Below the pieces are notes generated by a model. The model did not search any database, was not told the DNA's origin, and saw nothing but the letters and a program-made list of their open reading frames with translations. From Plotosus lineatus (taxonomy: Eukaryota; Chordata; Actinopteri; Siluriformes; Plotosidae), in the NCBI GenBank assembly GCA_024760905.1, contig CM045733.1, positions 19,347,501-19,411,500 on the forward strand: a DNA stretch of 64,000 nucleotides, given 5' to 3'. How positions within the stretch are numbered: the stretch's first letter is position 1; every line of letters begins with the position of its first letter. Made by a program: the position numbers and the translations under genes. Shown here piece after piece: positions 22,668 through 54,000 of this stretch.

Positions 22668-23423
22668 GTTTGTTGTGGGTCAGTTCTTCTTCCTCTTGCT
22701 TAAAGTGTGAAATAGGAGCCCTGAGCAGCTGTCTTACGCACACTGCTGATACTCGGATTGCTGGCTGTGATATGATTACACTGTGTTACTGCTGCAGTAA
22801 CGTAATTAATTGATGTGCTGAGCTTAAGATTAAGAGCTAGAGGGTGTAGACATATGTTTAGGTGATGTAGGATGTAGAGATATGTTACTGGCAGGTTATT
22901 TACAGTAGGCTGTTGAATAAAGGAGTTATATTAGTGCTGGCTGCAGAATTTTGTCATAAGGCAGATGTCTTATGTGTACTACTTTGGACACAGTGTGAGA
23001 TCATCCGGTATAGTAGACTCCAGTTGTCTCTGTCTGGAGCACCATCCAAGTAACATTAATCGTTATAGTCTTTCTTTTTTTTCCTTTCATACAAGCTACT
23101 AGTTACCCTTGTAGTAATAACTGTGTATCCTGTGCCCAGTCACATCCCAAGATCTTCCAATAAACAGCTTTATGATGCATCATTTACAGTGAATACGACT
23201 GTCATAGTTTTACCTGAAAGGTTCTCATCATGTATCCTCACCTATCTATATAGCCCATGGTTATGATGTCCACCAATGATGTGCATTTAAGGGAAGCAGA
23301 GGAGGGCGAGCCTTCTCTGTCAATCTTGAAATGAAAAAAAAAAAACCAACAAAAAAAACTTAGTCATAAAATATAACACCATAAACGACATAATAAGCGC
23401 CTGCTTCAATAAGCCCCCCCCAG
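22114..23423. other. first-intron sequence
   Basis: Contains short (GT)n tracts (about 22366, 22629). No gene or element recognised. Confidence 0.4.
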
Positions 23424-23700
23424 AGTGGGGCTGGTGGCATAGTGGTGAGAATACTGGGCTCATGATCAGGAGGTTGTGAGTTCAAATCCCAGTGAGACCC
23501 CCACTGTGCTGAGACCTGAGGTCTTAACCACAAGTGTGCCTCTGTTAACCCACCAGTATAACTGGATACCAGTAAAAATATACTGGGAAGGTAACCTGCG
23601 ATGGACTAGCATCCCATCCAGGAGGAGTTGAACTCCTAGGTGCTTCATGCTACATAAACCGGGGATAAGCACTGGCCTGATGAGACACTACGGCTTGGGT
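23424..23700 (+). mobile_element. tRNA-SINE, third family
   Basis: The head GGCATAGTGGTGAGAATA (A-box region) and GTGAGTTCAAATCCC (B-box) mimic a tRNA gene. The body ends in 'cctgcgatggactagcatcc' and 'gataagcactggcctgatg', a tail shared with L2-type elements. Not a functional tRNA gene: there is no acceptor-stem pairing and it runs into the SINE body. Confidence 0.7.
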
Positions 23701-26700
23701 GTAAAAAGCCCAACAGACTTTACCCCCCCCCCCCCCCCCAGTGTTTTTGATCTTGCGTCTAATAACTGCCCATGTGTACTGGGAGCAAAATGGTAGATCA
23801 AACTGACCAATTTTATTCGATCAGTCTCTGTAACAGTAAAATGAGGTGATCACTGCCTGTACAAGTGAGTTTGCATGGTATTTCAAGACCCCGTGCCACT
23901 GGGGAATGTCTATAAATGTTCATCAGTAACAACACATTTGATCGTTCTGCCATGCTTTAAAAAACAGGAAAATATTTTACTGTGTTCTCTTGGTAAATGT
24001 CCAACAAGATGAATCATTAGAAACTGCTACAGCAAAACTATGGGATGCGCCGAATGAATGGAGCCATGAGCCAGATATGGACATTTCAGAAAGTGATGAC
24101 AAGTATTTTTCACCTTATTCTCCTGCTCACTAACTTCATAAATTTAAGCAGGTTCCTGGCTATGTGCTTTTGTGCCATGTGCTAAAGTTGACCTTTGTGT
24201 TGATTGGTTCAACGTGCCATGTGCAAAAGTTGACATTCATGTTGATTTTACATCGGGGAAAATATTTAAAGGAACAGCACTGGTAGGGAAAATTAAAGAG
24301 TCTTTTTTTTTTTTAAATTATGCTGTTTTCTGTTTATTTTCAGCTTTCTTGTAAGTAATTTGGTTGATACCACAAAACGAATAACACAAACGCCTATAAA
24401 ACTCTTTTATTGTTATGTTATTATTCATATTTTCCACTTCTATGGTAATAAGCACTTACCATTCCACTCTGCTGGTAAACATTTTAATAAGCGCCCACCC
24501 ACTCCAATTTTTGAAGCGCCCTGGGCACTTATCACGTCAAAATACAGTAAATGTTAATATTTGTCAATTGCTATGTACTACAAATCCTTTTACTATTTAA
24601 ATCCAATATGAAAATACTTTTTTTTTTCCCCAATAAAGAATAGCAAAATTACCATATGTCCCTTCAAATACAGGCAGGAGTGGTGAGGTGAGGCAGCGTT
24701 TTGCTGTGCCGCTCAGTGGTTTGTGTCCCTCTCAAACTATGCGGGTATGCGATGCAAATAATGTGTTGCTGTATTTCTATAATTTCCAGATTAAAATGCT
24801 TTCAAACACCCAGATGATATGATCTGCCTTCTCATAATCAGGATAATGTATAAAAGGTATTTCTGTAATGTATTTAGGCTTGCAGATCATCATCATCATA
24901 AATCCCATCATAATCATAAAACCCAGTAAAAAAAAAAAAAAGTTACTTGGTGAGGCAAACAGTACCCATGACTCATGGCAGTTGCTGCTTATGAGCCCAC
25001 AGATTCTTGCACAACTTCTTCGTTTGCTGTTATTTTTCCTTTACAATCCGCCTTATCAAAATTGAAGATTATGTTTCCCAGCTGAGAAAATTCTCAGCAA
25101 ATCTGGGCTTTCAATCAAAGCAAGAGGTAATAACTCAAAGATAACCAAAGCAGTTGGAATAAATTTTAACCTCAAATGAAATATGCAAGACGTTTGTGTA
25201 AAGAATGCTGATATGAGATATAAACTGCAACGCATTGTCTGAAAAGAATTCCATTTATTTTAAAAGGAACTAAAATAGGAAACATCACATGGGATTGCAA
25301 TAAAACCACATTTCAAACGCCACACCAAATGTGTGGAAAGTTATGGCATTGCTTCATTATAAAGTGCTGGTAACTCGATTAATTTACAATATTTGGCGGT
25401 ACGACTTTGGGCAAAAAAATCCCTAACTTAACCATAAGGCTATCGTAAATACGATCTGACTGTCAATGCATGCAAAGGGGTCTTATCGTCCAGGGAGTCT
25501 TTTGATTTCTGAAAGTGATTGTTTTAAAAAAAAAAAAAAAAAAAAAAGGCAATTTGTGGAGACACTTATTTCCATTCAACTTGTAAGAATGGCTTTTAGA
25601 GATTCCAGCATGAGTGAAGGATCCCGTACCAGGGCTTTTGCTTATCTGGCACCCATCACTATTTACATAAAGGGCTTCAGTTTATGAGACCCCAGAGAGA
25701 TGCCACCGACATTTCTTAGTGTGCTGCAGTTGGCAATAGCTACACCATTATGTTAGTTAGGGATTTGGCCACGTGTTAGCTGTCTCTAATTATATTGTAT
25801 ACCAAGACATACACTCGAGCTAATGACTCGCTTGCCCTTCACGGAACAGCTTTCGTTCTTTAACAGTGCATCAGGCTTATGCTAGTCTATGCTACAAGCA
25901 GTGCAATTCCATAGGCTCTCGGGGTGTAACATCATTAACAATCATATTGCTTAGATAAGAAAGCCAGCAGTATGTGCAAGAGAACAGGAACTGAAAACTA
26001 TTGGAAGCCACAGTCTTGTGTAATGTTTCATTCGAATGGCACTTGCTTTGGAAAAGTACTCTACCACGGTCAAAGAGATGAAACTCCAGCTATACACAAA
26101 GCTACTGAGCAGATAGCTGCATGTGTTGTACATGTGTATGTGGCAGGAATAAAAGGGAAGAATGGTTGAATGATTGAGGTATTTATTAGACATTCTATGT
26201 AACTGTGACTGTGTTGCAAGGTTGTTGCACCTCATAGGGCTTAAATAGAATGATGAACATTTTTGAATCATCCTTTCTTTCTTTTGAGACAAAACAGTTT
26301 AAACTGCTTTCTTTCTTTCTTTCCACACATGCACATACAATGTACTTGCGAAGATTTTGAAAATCATTTCCAAGTCTGCATGAAAACCACATACCCTGTG
26401 CTCTCTGTCATTGACGTACATTTCTCAAACTGATGTTTCCTTGTATGGCTTCCCAGTAAGAATGCATGTGACAACACTTGTCTGTGCATGTTTGACATGG
26501 CCGGGGTTCAGAAAATATGTGCAAGCTTTCATATGGTAGCTGCAGAGTCGTCTGCTCAGAAAACAATTGCTTCACCTCACCTTTTAGATTACTCTACCAG
26601 CTGCGGCAGAGAAGATGTTAGCAGCTGTGGAAGATTTCTAGCCTCACATGGTACAAATAGTACAGACCAAAGAGCAGAATTTTGAAAGTTCTTTCACTTG

Positions 26701-27742
26701 GTGTTCCCAAGTTGGACAGAGCTCTGGAAACACAGGAGCAGTGCCCAAGGCTTTCAGTCATATGATGCAGCGCAAGAACACTTCTCCTGTTCAATGTTGT
26801 ATATTTGTCAGTGTTGTCAGGATCCATTTCCATCCAGCTGTGACCTAGTTACATTGAGCAGTAGTCATGTGATATTTACTCTTGTTTTATTGGCTGTTGG
26901 ATCGAGTGTCATAATATCACCATAATAGCACCATTTGATTTCAGCGTAATATAAAATGATAGATATGTTTGCATGGAAGAGTATTAATGCCTTTAATGAC
27001 ATGTGATGTATTGTACAGTGTGTTATATTATTATATGGCTTATTTGTTATTGCGTCTATGAGGAACTTTTTTTTTATTAAACTTTTAAAAACCATAAAAG
27101 CAATCAAAATTATCCTCAATTTACAAATTTAGGACTCTAAATAAATCAGTAATGTTCATTAAAAGATATCATTCCCAGATTAAATTCTAAAGCCACTTTA
27201 AATTAATGACTCATAACACTGAGGGACATACAGTATAACCATCACCTGTGGCTAAAATCAACCAACTCAGAAAAGTGTCCACTGCGCATGTCCAGAAGTA
27301 ATAAATATTCATGAGACTTGGTCTTCGCTTCAGGGTTTTTTTTCCCACCCCACTAACGTGTGAACCAATTTATAAATGAACATAGCACGTAATTGGTTTG
27401 ACATTGATATTTCACCTGTGTTTTATTCATGTTGATAAAACTACCTGTATGGATTTTTAAAGACAGTTATTTTATTGAGTGCAACCAATGCTACCTTCTG
27501 TCCAGTTTGCTAAAACCAAGTACAGATATCTGCCAGTATGTACTTCATATTGACCAAAATATCAAATATATGGCTCTTGACAGACATGACATTTAGTGGA
27601 CTCATGAAAAATATAATTAAAAAAGTGATCTCTTTTTTTTTGTCAAAATGTTACAAAATTATCAAAAATACACACAAAACATCCCTTTCATACTCCAAAA
27701 TATATTTTATCAAGTAGAATAAACAGTAGAATAAATTTGTAA
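23701..27742. other. first-intron sequence, 4 kb
   Basis: AT-rich with homopolymer runs (C-run near 23722, A-run near 25525). The open frames present (up to 113 codons at 25951-26292, minus) show no recognisable domain. Nothing else supported. Confidence 0.4.
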
Positions 27743-27938
27743 TACAGGGATCCCTCACGTTCCACTTTTTTTTTTTTTTTTTTGCATAATTGACCTTATT
27801 CTGTGGCATTTTCCTTATCTTTTTCCCCCTATTTCTCCTTAATTTCCTTTTTTTTTTTTTTTTTCCAATTAATATTTTTGAAAAATCCGCGATGCACTGA
27901 AGCCGCACAAACTGAAGCACGAAGTAATGAGGGATCAC
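27743..27938. mobile_element. Tigger-like MITE
   Basis: The left end CAGGGATCCCTCAC and right end 'gaagtaatgagggatcac' form terminal inverted repeats, with a TA-rich flank on the left. The interior 'cgatgcactgaagccgcac' and 'gcataattgacctt' recurs at 38618-38850 and 56290-56400. Non-autonomous; about 195 bp. Confidence 0.65.
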
Positions 27939-28002
27939 TTGGATATTTCTGAAGCTATGCCAGTCCATGAAGGAAAATCTGCAATTTTAGTATGAATAAA
28001 GT

Positions 28003-28360
28003 CTGTCGGTCTTCCTTTCGGCTTTTTCCCTTTTACTCGGGAGTCGCCACAGCGAATCATCTGATTCGCACGTTTGATTTGGCATAGGTTTTTACGTCGG
28101 ATGCCCTTCCTGTCACAACTCTTTTAGCAAGGGTCAGAAACACGCTGACGGCTTTGTAGCCTACTCTTTACGAAAGTCAGCAATGGTTCTTTTACATGCC
28201 TCTCACCATAGACAGTGAGAGACATGGCCCACCTTTGATAACCCAGTTGGCTGCACTGGGGGGGGGACAGTGACAACCTTGTGGAGAGTGGGACTCAAAC
28301 CCCCAACCTTTGGATCAGCGATCCAGTGCCCTATACCACTAGACCACCACTGCCCCCTTC
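28003..28360 (-). mobile_element. complete tRNA-SINE (RTE-tailed family) with 16-bp TSD
   Basis: Minus-strand copy flanked by a perfect 16-bp duplication TTAGTATGAATAAAGT (27987-28002 and 28361-28376). Read on the minus strand: tRNA-like head with A-box TGGTCTAGTGG and B-box-like GGTTTGAGTCC, a unique body, then a 3' tail with GATTCGCTGTGGCGACTCCC and 'gccgaaaggaag'. That tail closely resembles the last 50 bp of the RTE LINE at 35152-38137, so the SINE probably uses that LINE's reverse transcriptase. Confidence 0.9.
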
Positions 28361-28376
28361 TTAGTATGAATAAAGT

Positions 28377-29061
28377 AAAAACAAGAAAGTAGCAGCAGTT
28401 TGTAATATACTGAAATTGTCGTTACAATTATTTTTGACTTGCACTTTAAACAGTTATTAAGTAGGTCAGTTTCATGGATATAGTTTGTAAATTTTAATTT
28501 TTAATATTACCTGTGCAAATGGGTCCAAGTGCAAATAAAGCGCAGTATCAGCATACAGTACATGTATGTTTTGTGCTCTTGTAGAAGCGGCTTAGAAGAG
28601 GCTTAGTGATAATCAACAGTACAATTGATAAAGGGAACCAACATAATTTCTCTAAAATGGAATTTTTCTGTCTTATCTTGGGATAATAAAACTATTTTAT
28701 CGTATAATTATAGTTTGCCTATGCTTAGTATATCTTAGTATACCTTATATACCTTAGTATACATTGAGGTCCTAGTCTATAGAACACTTCACCTTTGGTC
28801 AATGTGTCTGTGAGAAGTTGTCACACCTTTCTTTTTTGCTGTTTTATGTTTGTTGAAGCGAACGTCTCAACGCAAACATGCCAAAGTCTCACTAACACCT
28901 ATATCACTCACGGATTATTATTGTTTGCTGTCTCTTGGTTGGTTGAATGTGCGGTTGTTGAACCTTTGTGGTATCTGTGCCGTTTGCCATGACTAATCAA
29001 AATGGGTTGATTTTATCTCTAAACTTACAATCTGAACTTGTACTTGTTCTTCTCTCTCCAG
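28377..29061. other. end of ppara first intron
   Basis: No feature apart from the pyrimidine-rich acceptor tract at 29045-29061. Confidence 0.5.
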
Positions 29062-29104
29062 TTGGATGAGTGAGCCAGTGCTTACTGTACCGTGGCACAG
29101 CACC

Positions 29105-47253
<18,149 letters not shown>

Positions 47254-48865
47254 AATTGAACTAAAAGTTGGAGTTGATGGTGTAGCTAGATGTGTGATTA
47301 GACTATCTACACATTATGTCCTCTAGATTTTGGTCTACAACAAGTGAATTAACTGATTCATCTGCTGTGTGTAAACTTTGATTGTACACCAATACACACC
47401 CCTCTTGGTAAAATGTTCAAGGCTGTATTTGTATATAGTGCCTCCGATGCCACAAGTTGTGGATTCACTTCAGGGAACGGTAACGTTGAGTGCAATCGGT
47501 TTGCATAGGCTTAAATTTTACTAGTAACCAGATTTTTTTTTTTCTGGCCTCATAGATGTTTGTATTTTAATTATTGTAATTAATTTCTGGCCCACTTTTC
47601 TCTGTAATAACTGTACATTTTCCATTGTCAAACCTAAACTGCTTTTAGATTTCCTTATTTTTAACATTGGCGCCAACTAGCCTAATCTTTCCCTGTTGTC
47701 CTGACTCACCTGTTATAAAACATCATTTAATATACATCTTTATTCAGATCGTATTTCGAGCTCAATGCACAAATCCTCTGTAAATTTCTGTAAATGTTTG
47801 ATTCTTTATATGTAAATTTTGTAAATTCTTTACTTGTAAATTATAGATTCTTGATATAAAATTATGTAGAGTGTAAAATAGATAATTACTGTATAATTTT
47901 CTTCCATAAAAAGTGACACAGGGGACTTGCATATAAACTTTTGGACTGTTGCACTCAGCTGCGTATAAGTATTTCGAAATTCAAGTAAACTGAAAGGATA
48001 TTTTCCAGTTATTTTTTTCTGCAAGCAGTATATACTACATGGAAAATGTTCTGTTCTGATTTCTGTCTAAATATCAAGTGATTTTTTTTTTTTTTTTTTG
48101 CGCAATACGAGAGCCACACAATCCTCATGTTGGACCAATAGCTTATTTTAAATGGCATAAAGAAAGATGTAAAGTAGTTTTGTATTAAAATGTACATAAT
48201 TCATAGCACTCCACATCCCATTTAACAATGAATGTTATTTATTTTTGAAAACAAGAAACTTTTGTTCGAAAAGGAGTATTACTTTCTGATGATCTAGATT
48301 AAGGTAAAAATTAGACTGCCAGACTTTTGTGTGACAATTTTATTTACAGTCATGCTCAGCAATTACACACAAGTATACAAGCAGACAGAAAGGTAGCCTA
48401 ATGGATAGACCATTGTAGCCTCACAAAAAGAAGTTTCTGGGATTGCACCCCATTGCCAGCAAGGGTGTCTAGTATGAAAGTATGCATTGCGGTAGAAACC
48501 ACAAAAGTGTGTTCTGTGGGTCATGGTGGCAGAATGGATCTGAGTCAATGAGTCAAAGTATTTGAGTGTTCTGTGTATCAGGAATCATATTGTAAACCTA
48601 CTCAGGGAATTGCATTATAATAGGTTGCTCGTTACACTATAATAGCAGGTATACTACACTATAAGCACTTATTTTGAGGAAATTGTTTATAATTTTGTTC
48701 TTTATGGAAAATGAAAACTTGTTTTTGGAATGGGAACATTGGTGAAACTGATTAATGCGACTAATAGAGTAGTTTTATATTCTTAGTTACTATAATTTAA
48801 AAATTGGGCTGCATCAAAAATCAACAAATAAAAAATATATGTACATGCATACTACTATTAATAAA
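47254..48865 (+). other. ppara 3' UTR and flank
   Basis: AT-rich sequence after the stop. Possible poly(A) signals: ATTAAA at 48184, AATAAA at 48827 and 48860. Which is used cannot be determined. No other feature recognised. Confidence 0.4.
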
Positions 48866-49075
48866 GGTGATTTTTTTTCATTTGAAAAGGTGTAAGTGAA
48901 TGTCTGTTCCAGCTGCCTGTGTGAGGGTTTTTTTTTCTGATTTTGCAGATTTACTTTTGCCTCAAAAGTCTGACAGAAATTTTCAAATGATTTATATGAC
49001 ATGTAAACGACATACTTCCGGGGAACTATGTTATAAGAAACAGTGTAGGTTTTTGCTGATTTGCCAAATAACATG

Positions 49076-50089
49076 TCATACATGCTGCTGCTGCATCTCC
49101 AAGGCTTCAGCTCTGTCCAAGCAGTCATTCATAAGTTCTTGAATCTTCAGCCTGGCATGCCGGTACACAGGTTTTGGCAGATTCTTCAGGATAGCTGCCA
49201 CCCAACTGGTGAAACTCGCCCTTTCGGATTCATCGGCCATCATCACTTCCCTTCTCTGGTTCACCAGCAGTTCGGCTGCTGCTAGAATCCTGTTTGTGCT
49301 GTCGTCAAGGGTGGACATATCGGATCCAGACTTTGGCTTCCCACAGCTGGCCTGAGTTAAGGTGCAGGTGGATACCGGTGTAATAGGCATTGCGGTGAGG
49401 GGTGTGATGGGTGTTGGCTCTTCTATTGCTGCCAGCTGGAGGTCGAGGGGTGGTATGTCTTCTGTCCCCTCTGACGTTGATGGCATGGGAGGATCTCCAG
49501 TGGTCATGGATGTAGAAGCTCCGGAGCCAGCTGCAGCAGCAATCTTGGCCTTCAGAGACACAACATTCCTCCTCTGTACCTCTACAATGTGTGGACAGAG
49601 GAAGCTAAAACTGTCATAGATCCACCCATCCCTCTGAGACATGTTCATGTCAGCTTGTCTCGACTTCCAACGTCTCAGTTTCCCCAGCCTCGTCCGCACA
49701 CTGTGGAACCACTGCCTCAGTTCATCGTCAGTCTTCCCCATACGTGACGCCTGATCAGCCCAGAGTTTGGCCTTCACGTGTTTGTCTGTCCAGGATCTGA
49801 GCTTCTTGTTATACAGGCACTCGTTCGCCCTGATGAACTCCACCATCAGCTGTTCTTCATCATCTTTGAGTTTTATATATACTCTGGGCTTCTTACTTGG
49901 GGCAGCGGCGACATCGGTGTCAACGACAAAGGCAACATCAGATTTAGCATCAATATCGACTTCCGAAACATGAACAGGGTGTTCTACTTCTGGGGTTTCT
50001 GGTGTGGGAAACCTTGGTCCGCTTGGTAGTCTTCCTCTTGGATTTCGGCATTCTGTACTGTAGTGTTGCATTGGAAATGAATGGTACAC
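49076..50089 (-). pseudogene. MADF/BESS DNA-binding protein gene, transposon-type
   Basis: A 337-codon minus-strand frame. Residues about 75-170 form a MADF (Adf-1-type Myb/SANT) domain: LMVEFIRANECLYN, SWTDKHVKAKLWADQA, WFHSVRTRLGKLRRWKS and WIYDSFSFLCPHI. The C-terminus (FTSWVAAILKNLPKPVYRHA.LKIQELM) fits a BESS motif used for protein-protein contacts. Such proteins accompany PIF/Harbinger-type transposases and bind element ends. A second ATG at 50051 in another frame starts MPKSKRKTTKRTK, a nuclear-localisation-like run. A ctataaatt TATA-like box lies about 55 bp upstream of it. This suggests that the original start was there and a frameshift followed. The long intact frame argues for a fairly young insertion; no transposase frame was found beside it. 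Confidence 0.6.
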
Positions 50090-50520
50090 TGTCTTCCGCG
50101 CCCGAATTTATAGTAGAAAAGCAAGTTACGTGAATGTTCCGCACATTCCAAACATTCCGTGCTGTCCGCAACTATTCCATGTCCCTTCCGTACATTCCGT
50201 GATCATTCCGCGCTGTTCGGTGCAATGGTCATGGGTATTACGCTGTCTTCCGTGGTTATTCCCTATCGATTCCGTACCTTTCGTCCGGGAGCACAAGTAT
50301 ACCGTGGTTATCCGTGCATGAACGCGACTGTTCCGTAGCCAGTTCCAGTATTTTAACCATACGGAAGGGGAGGGAAAACTTGCGGAACACTTCCGGAACA
50401 CTTGCGGTATAACAGGAAGAACTACAAACCATTTGCGGAAATGACGATGTGTTTACGGAAGGACTACAGAATGGTCTTTGACTCCACAGATCACTCACGG
50501 AATTTTCTTCCTTGAACGTG
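50090..50520 (-). promoter_or_regulatory. CGGAA/TTCCG-rich 5' region of the MADF gene
   Basis: About 15 TTCCG or CGGAA motifs in 430 bp by eye, on the + strand as TTCCG from 50095 to 50335 and as CGGAA from 50363 to 50500, so orientation flips once. A TATA-like box (minus strand) is at 50105-50113. The same motif fills the ends of the elements at 38893-39405 and 52848-54781, so this is probably part of the same element family. Likely a binding array for an element-encoded protein. Confidence 0.55.
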
Positions 50521-51012
50521 CATAAGAAAATAAATGTATTGATTAATGCAATATAATTATTGCACTGTGGTGCTCTGACGAGTCTGTAAGGTATACAGTA
50601 GTTGTTTTCATTTTTTTAATCAGGCGTAATAGCTGCCCTTTATGAAGGACGTGTTTCAAAGGGTCCTTGTGTTTAACAGTTTTCGCGCCTCCACAGAACA
50701 TCAGAACAGAGGAAACATTCACAAAATAGAATATCTCGTATTTAGTATTTTTTTTAAATTATTTTAGGAAATATGAGTACCATGACTATTCTGTCATAGT
50801 TTTATTCTCTAAACCTTTAGGAATATATTGTTATAATCATTGTCATCTTATTTTTTCAGTGTTTTATAGGTAGTCCGTGTTAGGCTGTGGTTGAACCGTT
50901 GGTCAGCTAGCTAGCCAGCTACCTAATTTGCTAGCATTATCCCAAATGTATTAATTCTTTAAAACTTTAAAGCAAAGCATTTCTTTAGTTGCTGTTAAAG
51001 AAGTCTGGAGCA
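50521..51012 (+). promoter_or_regulatory. candidate mcm10 promoter with E2F site
   Basis: TTTCGCGCC at 50681-50689 is a full E2F consensus, expected for an S-phase replication gene. It lies about 330 bp upstream of the proposed start codon. A transcription start between these two points is inferred; no TATA box is evident. Confidence 0.5.
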
Positions 51013-51019
51013 ATGACTG
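51013..51019 (+). CDS. mcm10: mcm10 coding exon 1 (7 coding nt)
   Basis: ATG ACT G followed by GTGAGT, a consensus donor. Phase 1 matches the acceptor at 52485, giving M-T-A-E-D-E-N-L, which aligns with the acidic Mcm10 N-terminus. The E2F site 330 bp upstream supports it. Proposed from phase and splice-site fit only. Confidence 0.6.
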
Positions 51020-54000
51020 GTGAGTTCTGCAAAACAATTTTGGATGACACGATCTGACTGTTGTCTTTTGAATCTTGTTTTGAAATCCTTAACTCACATT
51101 TTCATTATTTGTGATCTGGATATACAATGAACCTCGTCTCGAATGCTGCTGATGTAGTAATAATTTATTATTTATATTTATAAATCTCATGCTTGATATT
51201 ATTGCTTGCACAGCTGCACCGACTGTTCGGGTAAATGCATATCCTAAACAGTGGTGGTCTAGTGGTATAGGGCGCAGGATCGTTGAACCAAAGGTTGGGG
51301 GTTCGAGTCCCCACAAGGTTGTCACTGTCCCCCCCCAGTGCGGCTAACTGGGTTATCAAAGGCGGGCCATGTCTCTCACTGTCTATGGTGTGAGGCATGT
51401 AAAAGAACCATTGCTGACTTTCGTCAAGAGTAGGCTGCAAAGCCGCAGCGTGTTTCTGTCCCTTGCTAAAAAGGGTTGTGACAGGAAGGGCATCCGACGT
51501 AAAAACCTCTGTCAAATCAAACGTGTGAATCAGATGATTCGCTGTGGCGACTCCCGATAAAAAGGGGAAAATCCGAAAGACAGAAAGAAAACGGTACAGT
51601 ATATCAGGGGTCCCCAACCCCCAGTCCACGGACCGATACCGGTACGCAGCTAGGTTGGTACCGGTCCGCAAAAAGAAAAAATTAATTATTTTCTGTTTTA
51701 TTTATTATTTTTATTTTTGAAAAATCTTTTATTTTGACGGCACATGAACAGGCGAGTTGGACATGTTTCAAACAATATCGGGGATTTTGCGTGAGACTGA
51801 GCCTTCATTCTGCCAGCTGGTGCATCATCACCTGTGTTTTTTTTTTGTTTGTTTTTTTTAAAGAAGAACTCACGCTCTACTTCTCAACCAACTTTATTTC
51901 AGCTGTTGAAAAATGACATTCATGGAGTGCTTATTATTATTATTATTATTATTATTAACAAAAATAATAATTTATATAATTAAATAAATTATATTTACAA
52001 TATAAACAATCTATGACACCGGTCTGCGTTAAATTGTCAAGTGTCGACCGGTCCGCAGTGATAAAAAGATTGGGGACCCCTATATGTCTGTCTTCCTTTC
52101 GGCTTTTTCCCTTTTACTTGGGAGTCGCCACAGCGAATCATCTGATTCGCACGTTTGATTTGGCAGAGGTTTTTACGTCGGATGCCCTTCCTGTCACAAC
52201 CCTTTTAGCAAGGGACAGAAACACGCTGACGGCTTTGCAGCCTACTCTTTATGAATGTCAGCGATGGTTCTTTTACATGCCTCTCACCATAGACAGTGAG
52301 AGACATGGCCCGCCTTTGATAACCCAGTTAGCTGCACTGGGGGGGGGGGGTGCAGTGACAACCTTGTGGAGAGTGGGACTTGAACCCTCAACCTTTGGAT
52401 CAGCGATCCAATGCCCTAGACCACATGACATGCATTAAAAGGCCGACTGTAATTCCTGGTTATGATTTGTGTGAATTCGAGCAGCTGAGGATGAAAACCT
52501 GAACATGCTGCTCTCTTTATTTGAGGAGAGTAATAATGATCAGGATCCCGAGAACTCGTCCAAAGAAACTGAAGATAACCTAGATGGACTGTTTGATGAT
52601 GACGATGATGAGGAAGCTGGTGAAGGGTATGTTGAGCCGGAGGATGATGAGGATGCGATGTTGGAGAACAAGGACACAAGAGTGGAAAATGATCACAACA
52701 GATCCAAGGAGGACCTGGAAGGTGAGATTTGCTCCATTCAGTGACGAGCCTTTTTCCTCACTACAGATTTGCATTGCTCTTAATGTTCTGTGTAAGTAAA
52801 TCATGATTTGAATGCAGGGCGGTGCACAATAGTTAACAATTACAGTGATACCTCATGGCCCCATTTCACTGGAGCGCGGAATGCGATGATCGTGGCGGAA
52901 AGGCGCGGAACACACTCTACGGAGGAGCTTCGGCATTTTAACATGGAAAATGGGTCAAAATCGTACGGAAAATTATACATTCGGAACACTTTCGGAACGT
53001 TCACAACATGTGTGGAACAGGCACGGAAAGCCCACGGTACGATATAGGAATACATGCGGAAAAATGCACGGATTACCTTCGGAACCAGTGCGAATAGACA
53101 CGGATTGCAAAGGAAGACTTTCAGATAATTCATGGCTCGTTCACGGAAAGCACGAAACACTCGAGGAATGACTATGGCACTACTCCATTTTAGAAGGAAG
53201 ACCTTTGAAATGATTGCGGAACACGCGGAATAAAAGCGGAAAATTTACGTTCAAGACGGAATGACTGAGGAATACCCGGTGTAACCACGTTTCAATCCGG
53301 AAAAATCTGCAAAGATCAAAGGATTTGCACCTGATTCCGCTTATAAATATGTGGATTCGAACAAGTAAACTCGTTCTGCCAAATAGCTTATATATAATAC
53401 AATAATATACAACAATGTATATAAGGGGTCGGGAACCTATGGCTTGCGAGCCAGATGTGGCTCTTTTGATGACTGCATCAGGCTCTCAGATAAATCAGAT
53501 TGCCTTTCTTAACAGAATAACTAATAATACTTTCGCTGTCATTTAAATAAAAATACAGAAAAAGCCATCAAATAAAACAGAAATAATTCTCACACATTTT
53601 AATCTATACATCTATTTTCGACTCCACTTGTCGCTGTGCCGTGCAGCGGAGAGCCAATCCTTTCTGTACTGAAGTGTGCGAGAGGGTCTGATACCTTGAA
53701 ACTCTAATTTTATTGGATTATATGCAACAGTGTGAGTTGTTTTTGGGTGAAGAGGTAAATTTACCTTGTTTTTGATCAGCTCGTTTGTGCAGAGTGAACC
53801 CTTTCAACCAAGAAGGTGGCGAAAAGGAAAAAAAAGATGAGGAGTACAATCACTAAGTGAAGATTTGGAAAGACTTGCATGAAGCCAAGCAGAGCTGGCA
53901 ACCAGCGGATTTTCAAAACTTAGAATGTGCTTCCTGTCACATACCAAACACCACAGCGTGTGAGTCTTGCCGTATTGACCATATTTGGCTCTACATAATA

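Noticed and set aside
23430..23500. tRNA-like sequences with A and B boxes (also at 21070, 28300, 42505, 51250)
   Set aside because: They are heads of SINEs: continuous with repeated bodies, lacking acceptor-stem pairing, and in several cases inside TSDs.
29066..29104. Upstream in-frame ATG as the ppara start
   Set aside because: The ATG at 29105 has a stronger Kozak context and starts MVD as in mammalian PPAR-alpha. The upstream one remains possible for an alternative form.
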